From positions 744,001 through 808,000 of the forward strand of contig NC_089576.1 of the NCBI RefSeq assembly GCF_040115645.1: a stretch of 64,000 bases of DNA. The letters run 5' to 3'. A program made the translations under genes and the position numbers. This document shows positions 35,802 to 46,258 of this stretch, piece after piece (within the stretch, counting starts at the first letter, position 1; each line of letters opens with the position of its first letter). Below the pieces are notes generated by a model, which was not told the origin of the DNA, made no database searches, and was given only the letters and a program-made list of their open reading frames with translations. Source of the stretch: Euwallacea fornicatus (lineage: Eukaryota > Arthropoda > Insecta > Coleoptera > Curculionidae).

Positions 35802-37716
35802 TTTAATTTTATAATTATATTTGCTACATAATATTGTTATTAACAACTGATTTTCTGTTCCCGTAGCCAACAATTTTATAAAAAATCTTTTCTGCTTCAC
35901 TAAAGAAGCGAATGAACCACTCCAGGACCAGACAACTATTGAAAGACCTCAAAAATTATCGAGTCAGATCAGCGGAGAAGAGATAGTTACATTTGTCAAC
36001 AATTCACACGCAAATAATGCCCCTGATGATGCAATTTATTCGGAAATACTGCCAGAGTACGATCAACCATTGGGTAAGGCATCAATACACTTTCAACGTG
36101 TGTGTGTCTGTGTTTTTTTTCATTGATAAAACCACGTTCGTAGTACATTGACTTTCAAAGAAACCGCAACACCAAGAAGAACGCACTGTATGTATTTGGA
36201 ATTTTGGTATTTCAGACTTGCAAAGAGAAAAAAATGATAAAAATTTCAAGTTCGCATTTTAATGCGATACGAAGTTTTTCTATACTTTTTTATCTGCGAC
36301 GATCGTCCTTTTTGCAAATTTTTTTACAGGCGGATAGCGATAAAGGTACTACCGTTAGTACCATATTGAATGTGCGGTAGCGCGAAATGCCTCGTGGACG
36401 CCAAAACGCAGGTTATCGGGAGTTAACTCCCTTTGAAAGGGGAAGAATTGTCGGTGTGCACGAGGCAGGTTCACCTTGTCGCGAAATTGCACGTAGATTG
36501 GATCGAAACGCATCAACAGTGCTAAGAGCTTGGTCTAACGAAGGGTCAGTAAATCGTCATCATGGCCGTCCAAGAATGACGCGAAGACCGGCGATTCCGT
36601 CGTTCGGCGACAGGCGCCCCGCTTCAAACAGTTCCTTCTCTTGGGTAGCCACCCTAAATCGAAGGGTCTCCCTTAGTACCATGTATCGCAGAATTCGAAG
36701 TCTTGGACTAAATTCATATCGTCCTACGCGTCGGCTTCCATTATCACGAAACCACAGGGGGGCCCGACTGGAGTGGTGTCGTCCGAGAGTGCAATGGGCG
36801 GATGAGTGGAGAAGAATCGCGTTGAGTGATGAGAGCCGACTTTGTTTATGGCGATCTGATGGACGGGGCTACGTGTTGGAAGGCGCAGAGGAGAGCGATT
36901 AAATTCGGACTTTTTGGAAAGGCGTCGTTCCGGTTTAACACCAGGTGTCACGGTTCGGGGTGCCATCCAGTACGGTAGTCGGTCTCCTCTAGTCTTCAAA
37001 TTATGATAGATTAAATGCTCAGAGGTACGTTAATAGTGTCTTAGAACCGGTTCTTGTACCATACATGCGCGACCATCCTGGAAGCACGTTTCAACAAGAT
37101 AATGCGCGACCACACGTAGCCAACGATACTTTGAGGTGTTTGGAAGCTGAATACTATGCCTTGGCCAGCTCGGTCTCCAGATTTGTCCCCAATAGAGCAT
37201 GTAACGGGTCGGAGACTTCAACGTTTAGCTCGCCCTCCAGAGACCATAGATGAACTCCGCGAGCAGGCGCAGATCGCCCGGGGTACACCACCGCAGGAAG
37301 ATGGTGACAGTTTAATTTTGAGCACGCCACGTCGCTCGCAGGAATGCATCAATTTGGGGGGAGATACCGCCCGTTATTAAATTATTATTAAATTTCTACG
37401 CTTATTCGCAATAATTTTCCTTTTTGATATTTTGATCGTTTTTATCCATTACCCAACGCGATGCCAGAATTTCGAGCTTGCGCGATGCGCTCTTCGTGGC
37501 GTTGCGGTTCTGCTGAAAGTCAGGGTATGTTGCATTATGTGGAATAACGGGTTTTTTCCTCGCTATTTAGAATACGACTTCTTAAACCACACGGGCCCCA
37601 TCAATCCACATAACCCCGCTCGGTATTTGCGCCTGTAACTGGGAGCCAAAAACGCTGTCCAACGGGAACTAGCTAGAAATGACAAGTACAATTACCCTTC
37701 AGTAGCAAACAATTAG
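33092..37716 (+). CDS. EMI/EGF-repeat transmembrane receptor (NimA/Draper-like)
   Basis: Exons: 33092-33192, 33255-33541, 33597-33840, 34284-34552, 34609-34794, 35867-36073, and a proposed last exon 37646-37716 (454 aa if correct). A signal peptide is followed by an EMI-like region and the Nimrod signature CCDGY. Then come EGF/laminin-EGF repeats of the MEGF10/Draper type (CPHGRYGENC, CVSGTYGNNC, CPKGHYGEYC, CPEGFWGRNC), a transmembrane helix at about 322-344 (FPFAITIGCAGLVVISIIAI), a basic stop-transfer sequence, and a cytoplasmic tail with a YSEI (YxxI) tyrosine motif. The family mediates phagocytosis of apoptotic cells or microbes. The short repeat array and single CCxGY suggest NimA rather than full Draper. 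The last exon is less certain: its acceptor (GGGAG) has a poor pyrimidine tract, but it keeps frame, ends in a stop and is followed within 60 bp by AATAAA. Confidence 0.8.
35404..35766. mobile_element. MITE with ~75-bp terminal inverted repeats
   Basis: The left end CAGTGTGACCCACTTAAGAG and the reverse complement of the right end, CAGTGTGACCCACATAAGGG, match, and the similarity continues for about 75 bp. TA flanks both sides (35402-35403, 35767-35768). The 363 bp have no coding capacity beyond short frames. This is typical of a Tc1/mariner-derived miniature element inserted in an intron. Confidence 0.9.
35765..35792. repeat. (TA)n microsatellite
   Basis: About 14 TA units followed by a T-run, directly at the right edge of the MITE. 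The repeat could have grown from the TA target-site duplication. Confidence 0.9.
36146..37525 (+). mobile_element. Tc1-like element in the last intron of the EMI/EGF gene
   Basis: Terminal inverted repeats of about 40 bp: left CATTGACTTTCAAAGAAACC, right reverse complement CCCTGACTTTCAGCAGAACC, both continuing CGCAAC(A/G)CCA(A/C)GAAGA. TA lies at both edges (36144-36145, 37526-37527). Length about 1.38 kb, as expected for a full Tc1 element with one transposase gene. Confidence 0.9.
36387..37380 (+). pseudogene. Tc1-like transposase, frameshifted
   Basis: 36387-36902 encodes the paired-like HTH DNA-binding part (ELTPFERGRIVGVHEAG) through the first catalytic Asp (ALSDESRLCLW). The frame then breaks. 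STFQQDNARPH (second Asp, near 37090) and SPDLSPIEHV (catalytic Glu, about 37168-37200) lie in other frames. All three DDE residues survive, but at least two frame disruptions inactivate the copy. It has the same orientation as the host gene. Confidence 0.85.
37646..37716 (+). CDS. Candidate terminal exon of the EMI/EGF receptor
   Basis: In phase 1 after the GTAAGG donor at 36074, this gives a 23-residue tail ending NDKYNYPSVANN and a TAG stop at 37714-37716. The composition looks coding and AATAAA follows at 37772. The acceptor is weak, so a different or additional exon is possible. Confidence 0.45.
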
Positions 37717-37771
37717 CTAAATCGTTTCGGAAAAACATAGTCGGTTATTTCAATAATTTGCTTTATTCACT

Positions 37772-37777
37772 AATAAA
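37772..37777 (+). promoter_or_regulatory. Candidate polyadenylation signal (EMI/EGF gene)
   Basis: AATAAA 56 bp beyond the proposed stop codon. Confidence 0.45.
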
Positions 37778-40107
37778 CAAGCTTCAGATAACCTTACTTT
37801 AATAAAGAATAACGGTAACTCAAAGCGATGTATAATAAATACATCTGGTAAGTCGTCTGAGGCATCAGACGCGTAAGACCTTCCATTGCTTTCGCAAAAA
37901 AAGAAAATAAAAACAGACAAATAATAAGTACAGCTTACGTTATTAATAATTATCAGATTTACATTATAATGACTGTGGCATATTTTGCAACAAACTGGAT
38001 CACAAAATATAACTCCTTCATGCAGACCGATCTTGCTGCGGCAGAGGAGAATTGGGAGTGGCCAATAAAATGGTAACATTCTCTATAATAGTTTCTAGTA
38101 ATTTGTTTGTACAATTATAATAGTCTCGTCCGCTTCCGTCAAAATATACTACATATCACATCGAGTGTAAATTTGATCTGACTTTTTACGGTCTTACCAA
38201 AAGAAATATACAAAAAAAAATTTCACAAAACATAAAATAAATACAAAAAGTGAGTCGTTTATATGTGACTTTATACTATACGTCTCGAATAGAAAGGATA
38301 GCTCTATTATATCAATAAATTTAAAAACCTTAATAAAGGAACAAAGTTTTGTACACATACTTGGTTGCACTGGTAACTTTTACGTACAAAATTGGCATTC
38401 ATACGGTTAATACGACAACAACGATAAAATTATATGGACATTTCTTTTGAGTCGCCTTCAATACAATTACGTAATAAATTATAATAATACAGCAGATATA
38501 TACACATTACAAATATATTATATAAAATGTACAAAAAACGGTACAACGTACGAAAAAGTCTTAAAAATGGGTTGATTTCTTTGTATCTAAAACGGCAGTG
38601 ACGTGTTTCGAATTAAGGTAGGTGGGTATGGGATTAGTGGGTATAATGGGTATACTCGTTATTGTTTTGATTGCTATGCTTCGTGAATAATTGTCGGAAC
38701 GTTTGGAATTGGATCGCACGTAGGTACCGGCGCTGACCCGGGGTAACGTTCCACGGGTCGAAACGGGAGGAACAACGTACGCGTGGACGTACGTACATTC
38801 GGAACGGGCGTCCTCTCCAGGAACGCCGTGTCGAAGTCCAGGAAAAGACGCTTTTTTCGCTATAAAAAAAAAAAAACTCCCTGCGTCGATCCGGAGTTCG
38901 TCCGGGAATTTCCGGGGCGAGCCCGCGGGACTGCTCCGCCGGAATTCCACACAACAGTAACGGGACTCAGAAGGCTCAGCACTTCTCCCATCGATTTCGA
39001 ATGCGGCAGTTAAAAATCCGTCCCGCGTCCCACCACGACAAAACCTAAAAACAAACGGACGCCACTAAACAGGACACGCAAATCCAATATTGTTCCAAAT
39101 TATTGTCGAACCCTTTGCAAGACGCGAGCGTTGCTTGTTAAACACCGAGTGTTTCGGAAATGAGAGGCGATTCGGAACATACATTCACGCGTATAAAATA
39201 ACTTTTATTCTTGAGAAGAAAGGTTTCCTTAACTTCGCGCTGGAGGTCCAGGAAACACTCTGTATTGCGGACGTTGATTCGGTAGAAACAGAAAATATGA
39301 ATCGAAGGGGGGTCCAAGCAAGGAGGCATGAAACTAGAAACAAGAGTGAAGTAAGGAAACATATGAGATGGTTTTAGGCACATTCGAGGTCGAACTGTTA
39401 AAAGGCTGATGAGCGCATGAGAGACTTGAAGTTCCCATGGAATTTATGCTCTTCGTAGAACTAACCGAGGAGGTACAGTTTGGACTTCAGTTAACACAAT
39501 TTTATTGCCGCACTTAGAGCACTCTTCGCCTCAATCGTGCTAAAATCTGTCGAAACTCCGGCCCTACATTAGTTCGTTGGTTATTTTCCTTGATCATATA
39601 AGCTCACGTGGAGGCTCATTGGGGGTTTCAAGCTGACCGAGGGCGCCCTTTGTGCTTCCATCAGTTAATTTCGGATTCGAGTCCACCATTTGCCACGTTT
39701 AGTTCGCATTTCAATTGATCGATGATGATGATGATCAATGACGATTCTGCACGATTTTCGGTAGTGCGCCATTTCTTTTTTCCAAAAACGAGTAAAATCC
39801 CGAGGAGACTTGGAGATCGGAAATGGCTATTTACGGCATTGCAGCAATATGGAAATGAAGACGTTAAGTTGATACGCTTATGAATCAAATGCGATTTCGT
39901 AGATTAACATAATCCATATACGACATTTGCGTATAAGCTATCAGAAGCGTAAACATTTATTGATGATAGGAAAACAAACAAAGTCGTTCTGTTACGAAAC
40001 ACACTTGCACCGAAAAATCCAGAGGCGTAGGAAACGGGATAAACCAAAGAAATATGCATTTTTTCAAATATAACCAATTAATGTTACAAATGCATACTTG
40101 GAACCAT
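37778..40107. other. Intergenic; AT-rich block then GC-rich island
   Basis: 37780-38570 is very AT-rich. 38690-39010 is GC- and CpG-rich, broken by an A-tract near 38866. Open frames exist on both strands across the GC-rich block but have no recognisable domain. No gene is called. Confidence 0.4.
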
Positions 40108-41535
40108 TGTAAATATGGTTGTGGCTTGAAGGGGACGTCCTAAAAATAGGGATGAAATTCAAGATGTAATAAAACATAAGTTTGAATAGAAATTGAATTG
40201 ATTTTTTTGTGGATATATCAAGCAACATTCCCCAATTAAATATGAAAAATTCTATCGTTACATTACGAATGGTTGCCATGGTATTAGTCATTCTCGTTAC
40301 ATTCCAACGTTCCGATTACTGTATAAGCTGATAGCGTTTCCCATCGCGGAGCAGATGACAACTGAGCATCGCGTTGAAGTGATTAAAAGTTATTACAAAA
40401 GCGATGAAAGTCCCACGGCAACCGTCCGTGAGTTGCGCAGAAGGTTTGAACGTGATGTTGCTCCAAACGAATTAGCAGTTCATAAATTGACTCGGGAGTT
40501 CGAAGCCGGTGGCTCTGTGACAGGTATCAAAACAACAGGACGACGACGTTCGGCTCGGACCGACGAAAACATCGCCGTCGTGCGCAACAATGAGGCCGCA
40601 AACCTCGGAAGATCGGTCCGCCGCCGACGAGCTCAATAATTTCTTCTTTTATCACCATCTTCCCCGCGTAAAATCCTTTGGAAAGATCGAAAAACGCACG
40701 CCTACAAGATTCTACTGACACAAGAGTTGAAGTCTGCTCATCATAGAAAGAAACATCGATTTGTTCGATGAGTTTTCGTTCGATAAGCGAAAGAGGAGAA
40801 TTTCACAAAAAAAAAATTCTTCGGATCAAGCGCACTTCCACCGCAATGGATACGTACATAAATGGAATTGCAGAATTTGGGGCAACGTGGGGGCATTCGT
40901 GAGTGAGTGCGAATCATCAGATGCATTCACCAGGCACGACTGTGTGGTGTGGGCTCTGGGAAAGAGGGGGGATCGGGCCGCTCTTTTTTGAAGATAAGGC
41001 GGGCTGTCACTGCAAATGGAGATCCTTACGGAAACATGCCTCCTGACAGGTTTTATCCAATTTTCGAACGTGCGAAAAATGACGATTTTTGGTTTCGGCA
41101 AGGTGGTGTGACCCATCACACATCCCGCGGAGCGATCCCTCTGCAAAGCTTCCTTAAAGAGTCATCTCTTTACGTGATAACCAAGAGTGGCCTGCCAAAC
41201 CACGCGATCTTACGCCACGCGATTTCTTTTTGTGGGAATTTACTCCATCAAAAGTTTATGTCAACAAACCACAAACAATACAGCAATTGAAGGCTGAGAT
41301 TAAAAAGGTTATTAACAGCATCCCGCAAGTTCTTTGTGAACGCCTCATCACGAATTTCAATGAACGCATTATTCAGTGCCGCGCTTCTAGAAATGGCCAT
41401 ATGGCAGGTGTAATTTTTCATACTTAAAACGAAAGATCTTACTTGATGTTTGTAAAAAAAAGAAAACAAATTCAATTTTCATTGAAACTTATGTTTTGAT
41501 ACATATTAAAATTCGTCCCATTCTCCGGACACCCA
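40108..41535 (+). mobile_element. Mariner-related element, inactivated
   Basis: Inverted terminal similarity: the left arm near 40135-40210 (ACATAAGTTTGAATAGAAAT) pairs with the right arm near 41465-41530 (reverse complement ACATAAGTTTCAATGAAAAT), and the right end reads ACACCCAGTATA. The interior carries a broken transposase. The exact left end is approximate. Confidence 0.75.
40355..41427 (+). pseudogene. Mariner-related transposase (HTH + DDE), degenerate
   Basis: 40355-40639 encodes an N-terminal HTH (TTEHRVEVIKSYYKSDESP). Further pieces in other frames match the family motif HFHRNGYVHKWNCRIWG (about 40830-40880), then FWFRQGGVTHHTS (about 41085-41125), where the second catalytic Asp is replaced by Gly. 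The C-terminal YVNKPQTIQQLKAEIKKVIN to the stop lies at 41255-41427. Frameshifts separate the pieces. Confidence 0.8.
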
Positions 41536-41549
41536 GTATAAGGGATGTA

Positions 41550-42641
41550 TTAGATCGTCCATAAAGTCTTCGCATATTTTTCCATTGAATGAGTACAACC
41601 ACCATAAATCGTGCCGTTTTTATTTGGATCTAGCAATATATAGTGTATGTCATTTGACAGCGCTGTCAAAACTTTGACTGTGTCAAAACTGGTTTGACAA
41701 ATTTCAATCTGGTAGTTTTGACGTCGAAGATTCGGCGCACTCGGGAAGACCCAGTGGCGTCGACGCAGTCACATTAAATGCTTTGACGGATCAAATCGCC
41801 GATTGACCATGCGGAGATTGCTGGCAACCTCGACGTGGCGAAATCAAGCATCGAAGAGAATTTGAAGCGAACTGACTACGTCAGTAAACTGGACGCGTGG
41901 ATGCAACACGAACTCGAGGAACTCTCTAAATGAGAAGATAATGACTTTTCTTGAAACGCACAATAACGGGTGAAGAAAAATGGATTGTCTGCAACAATGT
42001 CGGACGCAAGAGATCTTGGACCAAGCGTAATGGGCCAGCCCAAAGCACTCCAAAAGAGGGTATTCACCGATGGAAAGTTATGTTATTTGCCCGGTGGGAT
42101 TATAAAGGCGTCGTCATCTGAATAAATTGAGTAACGACGTAGGGGAGGGCTCAGGATTGGTGACCGCTGAGGGTGTTGTGTTTCGTCAAGATAATGCTCA
42201 ACCACGTACAAGTTTGACCACCGGCCTAAAATTGTTTACGGCTCGAACGAGACGTTTTGCCACAATCGCCTCATTCCCCGGACATAGCTCCATTGCATTT
42301 TATATTTGTTTCGGTCGGTGCAAAACGGCCTTGATGGAAAAAACTTTACGGACGACCAAAAAAAAAGTAAGAAAGTACTTGGACCGGTTTTTCCCCAAAA
42401 AGAATCTAATTTCTATTGGGCTGGTGCCATGGAAGTTCCCCAAAGATGGAGAAATGCCATTAAACAAAACGTGTAACGAACAACTCAATAATGCTATTTT
42501 TTTGGTTCGTTATCACCACAGCAATATTTGCGCAAGCGCGGAGGCCTGCTGCATGTGAATTTCAAAAGGAGGCGGACGGTGAATTCGCAATGATGTCGCT
42601 CAAGTAGGGAAAAGATCAGATAAAGCCGAAAGTCTAATGTA
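41550..42641 (+). mobile_element. Mariner element, inactivated
   Basis: The left end near TATTAGATCGTCCATAAAGT and right end near 42641 (reverse complement TATTACATTAGACTTTCGGC) are plausible diverged termini. Coding remnants in between are mariner transposase: CNNVGRKRSWTKRN (about 41993-42030), GVVFRQDNAQPRTSL (about 42170-42215) and KVRKYLDRFFPKKN (about 42367-42408). Ends are approximate. Confidence 0.7.
41930..42558 (+). pseudogene. Mariner transposase remnant
   Basis: The first catalytic motif reads TGEEKW, where the family has TGDEKW (Asp to Glu). The second motif QDNAQP keeps its Asp. Frame breaks and an internal TGA separate the blocks, and the segment expected to carry the third catalytic residue is scrambled (FPGHSS). 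Non-functional. Confidence 0.75.
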
Positions 42642-42777
42642 ATACCTCTGACCTTTTGCAGTTCATGATCGCATCATCAGGATGATATATCATAATTAGA
42701 TTTCAGTTTTTTCTACTGCTTTACACGTAATGTGAGCTCCAAAGATAATGTCAATTCAGTGCGTGCGTGTTAATCTA

Positions 42778-44302
42778 CAGTGTTGGCCAAAACTCTTGGA
42801 ACTTCCAAAATTTCTCCATTACTGAAATGGCTCTGTTCTAATGTGGACAAATTCGACGTGGCCAATATGCCTTAATATCGTTCGACAACAAAATGATAGT
42901 AAACATTTCTAGCTTGCATTCTTTTATAGAAAAAAATAAATAATAATAATCGTATCATGTTGGAACTTTTTTCTTATCGGATTTTAAGGGCATATTTAGC
43001 ATATTTTATTTATTTTCTTTTATTGGTCAGTTCGGTTTGATATCTGAATCAATTGTAATGGCAAAAGGCAAAGCCTATTCGGTTGATGTCAGAAAAGGAA
43101 TTATCGATTTTTATGAACAAAAAGATATTTCCACGAGATTAAACCTCCGGAAAAATACTGTGTCCCGAATTATCAAGCAATTTCAAGTAAATGGTCATGT
43201 CATCCCGGGAAAACGTCCAGGCAGACCTAAAAACACAACTGCAAGACTGGATGATCAACCTCGCGAATAGCGATCCGTTCCAGTCATCCTCAAAAATCTT
43301 GCAAAAAATGATGGCCGATGGAGATTCTGTAATATCATCGAGAACTATTAGAAGAAGGTTGGTACAAAATGGCCTAAAATCCCATCCTCCAGCTAAGGAA
43401 CCATTGTTACGGACGAAGAACATCAAAGCACTGTTACAATCTGCACCCGAGCATGTTCACTGGGCAGTACAAGACTGGAAAGAAGTTCTTTTCAGTGATG
43501 AATCGAAATACAACCTGATTTCCAGTGATGGTGTAGTCCATGTAAGACGTCCAAAGGGCCAGAGACTCAATGAAAAATACATTAAGCCTACCGTCGAGCA
43601 CGGTGGCGGTAACGTGCTGGTTTGGGGACGTCTTTCGTGGCATGGCATGGGCCCCATTCATCGCATTTGTGGCAAAACGGATCGATTTACGTATCGTGAC
43701 ATATTACGGGATGTAACGGAACCCTGTGCGTTTGAAGCAACGCCAGTTAATTTCATTTTCCAACAGGACGACGATCCTAAGCGTTCTGCCAAACTTGTGA
43801 AAGAGTGGTCAGAGCGGGAAAAAGTTACTACCGTGAAGTGGCCAGCCCCAAGTCCGGATTTGAATCCGGTAGAAAATTTACGGGACCACGTTGGTCGTAG
43901 GTTCAGAACGGGGGAGAAGAATCAGAAATGGAAACGAACTTTTCGAAAGGCTCTTACGAGTTTGGCATAATGTGGATCGTCGATTAATAGAAGAACTAAT
44001 CGAAGCAATGCCTGGGAGAGCGGCGGAAGTAGTAAGAGCAAAAGGGCATCACACAAAATACTAAAATTACAAATACTTCAAATTTGTCCTACCGGACGTT
44101 TGGAGTTCCAACCATTTTGTCCAGGCATTTTCGAATTTTTTACAATATTATTGAAATTTTTTTTAAAGAGTTTTTACTTTTGTTATAAATGAAACATATG
44201 TTTAATAAACATAAAAAGTACAATAATCTTTGTTTTGATTTATGCGAAGTTTTTTTGTTTTTTGCGGGGCGAAAAAGGTTCCAAGTATTTTGGCCAGTAC
44301 TG
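42778..44302 (+). mobile_element. Tc1-like element with 25-bp inverted repeats
   Basis: The left end CAGTGTTGGCCAAAACTCTT and the reverse complement of the right end, CAGTACTGGCCAAAATACTT, form 25-bp termini with four mismatches. TA duplications lie at 42776-42777 and 44303-44304. Total 1,525 bp. It is the best preserved autonomous-size element in the window. Confidence 0.95.
43061..44061 (+). pseudogene. Tc1 transposase, nearly intact, two frameshifts
   Basis: Starts MAKGKAYSVDVRKGIIDFYE. The HTH region and the GRPKNTT linker end in the first frame near 43245. The second frame then runs to 43970 through LFSDESKYNL (first Asp), NFIFQQDDDPKRSAKL (second Asp) and PSPDLNPVENLRDHVGRR (catalytic Glu). 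A second shift near 43960 leads into HNVDRRLIEELIEAMPGR and a stop near 44061. All DDE residues are present, so only two indels separate this copy from an open frame; I infer recent inactivation. Confidence 0.9.
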
Positions 44303-44304
44303 TA

Positions 44305-44615
44305 TACGTTTCGTGAAATTAGTAACAACATTTTAACGCTCACAGAGGCGTGCCGTTTCTATCTAAACTTAAAGAGAAAAAAGAGCAGTACCATGAAACC
44401 AATTAATACATACATGCATTTTACATTTGTAATTTAATAGCCCACATTTGCTACTAATTCATTAACAATTCATGAGGTTTAAGGCTTCTTTGCGTTTCCG
44501 GAAATTTGAGCAAGGTTGACGTAAACACAGAGGAGTGCGGTATGTAAACGCCGTAAACGGTTAGACTGCGAAACTGGTTGATGAATAAACAATCTAACAT
44601 TGGAAATATCGTTCC

Positions 44616-44653
<38 letters not shown>

Positions 44654-45303
44654 AACGTAAAATGTGCAACAGCTACGAAGCGGAAAAAACCAGAAGGAAG
44701 CAAAAAATATATTCTCTTTGATACGAAGAATTATCTTGGAAGCATCAGACGTTATGCTAATCTAAATGATGGAAACAGTTTGTCATCGCGATAAGTTGCA
44801 CAAAAACCTAAGAATTTCAAGCAGCAGTGCACGTCTATGAGTGTTGGCAAAGCGCATGACGGTTCAAAGTGATGCAAGTTTTCAAATCTCTCATGCTGAC
44901 CCCAAAATTTCAATACAGTTTTTTTAAATCAAATACCTTAATAAACAAGTTTAACATTAAAATTAATTTTTTTTTTAATTTAAAATTAAAACTTCTTGCA
45001 GCTGGTAGCTTGCAAGCTGGTGGTAAAATGGCGTCTCGGGATATGCCTGGAGACGAGGAAACTGTATCTTGTGAAGTCATATTATTAAGGAGAAATAGAA
45101 AATCATTGCTAAGGAAATTTAACGAATTTGATTTGAGTCGATCTTTTACCATGCAAACACTTACTATAACTCACCATAATGCGTTTACCTGTAAATATTT
45201 TCTCGTGTGACTTATCAGGATGACTAAGTTCTTTATCATTTAGATATTGCACAGATATCACTTTAATTTACACATATGAAATTTCACTATGCACGATCTT
45301 ACA
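44305..45303. other. Intergenic; 26-bp poly-T run
   Basis: Contains a pure T-run at about 44621-44646 and an AT-rich block at 44940-44995. An open frame downstream of a TTCTTGCAG acceptor-like site near 44991 has no recognisable domain. Confidence 0.4.
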
Positions 45304-45305
45304 TA

Positions 45306-46256
45306 CAGGGTCCGCCATTGCTCCGGCCTTGGTTCCCGGTGTCTTTGCATAAATATCAATGTGAAATGTTTAGCACAGTGCTAATTTATATCGGAAAGCT
45401 GCATGATTTAATAATATTTTTGTTCATACAGAGTGTTCCGCTTTCGCCGGGCAGCATAAAGTTATAATTTTTTAAATAGCAACCCATAGTTTTTTCTATG
45501 CCGTTTGATGGAACCTTAATTTAGAAGGAAAATACACTAAACATTTTTTAAGTTGGTTGCGGCGTTGCCGCATCAGAGAAATTTCTTTAAAAATGCAGCA
45601 TCAGAAAAAAATTGTCGCGAAACTGGTGTTTTTTGAAATTTGTTGTTGCAAAGTAGTAAATGAAAGTCAGAGGTACTTAAAACTTTTAAAACATTTTTTT
45701 AATGCACCATAACTTTTGAATAAGAGCCCTAATTTGCAAATTTTACAAGTTGCTGAAACTCGTTTTTTTTTAAACGGTACCCATAATTTTTTCAAGTCTC
45801 TCTAATGTAGTTTTTAATTCTCTATTAATTTGCAATAACATCTTTTCATCTAACATTTACAGTTATGGAGATATTTACAAAATTTCAATCAAATTGCAAC
45901 AGGCATCGTCATAATCTAACAGATTTATTCTAGTAGGCTTTGCTTCTATTTAACAAAAGCATAAATTACTTATGTCACTTAGTTGTCATATTACCTGTCA
46001 CTACCTTCTAATGTGGCAACGCCGCAACCAATTAAAAAAAAGTTTTAGTGTATTTTCCTTCTGAATTAAGGTTTCATCAAATGGCATAAAAAAATTATAA
46101 CCTTATGCTGCCCGGCGAAAACGGAACACTCCGTATGAACAAAAATATTATTAAATCATGCAGCTTTCCGATATGAATTAGCACTGTACTAAACATTTCA
46201 CATTGATATTTATACGAAGACGCCAGGAACCAAGGCCGGAGCAATGGCGGACCCTG
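45306..46256. mobile_element. Nested fold-back element, 951 bp
   Basis: The left arm (45306-about 45565) and right arm (about 46005-46256) are close reverse complements. Outer termini CAGGGTCCGCCATTGCTCCG match on both sides, with TA at 45304-45305 and 46257-46258. Inside the arms a second terminus-like motif (AGAGTGTTCCGCTTTCGCCG at about 45430, mirrored at about 46130) suggests one element captured in another or a compound end. The ~440-bp centre is not repeated. No coding capacity. Confidence 0.85.
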
Positions 46257-46258
46257 TA

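Larger units (their letters stand above)
34795..35866 (+). other. Intron hosting a MITE and a (TA)n tract
   Basis: GTATTT donor at 34795; CCCGTAG acceptor ending at 35866. It contains the 363-bp MITE at 35404-35766, directly followed by a TA microsatellite. Confidence 0.7.

Noticed and set aside
38561..38950. 129-codon minus-strand frame in the GC-rich block
   Set aside because: Low-complexity composition, an A-tract-encoded Phe run, no domain, and an overlapping frame of similar length; coding not supported.
44991..45210. Plus-strand frame after a TTCTTGCAG acceptor-like site (MASRDMPGDEETVSCEV...)
   Set aside because: Reads plausibly as protein, but no family is recognised and no partner exon was found; left uncalled.
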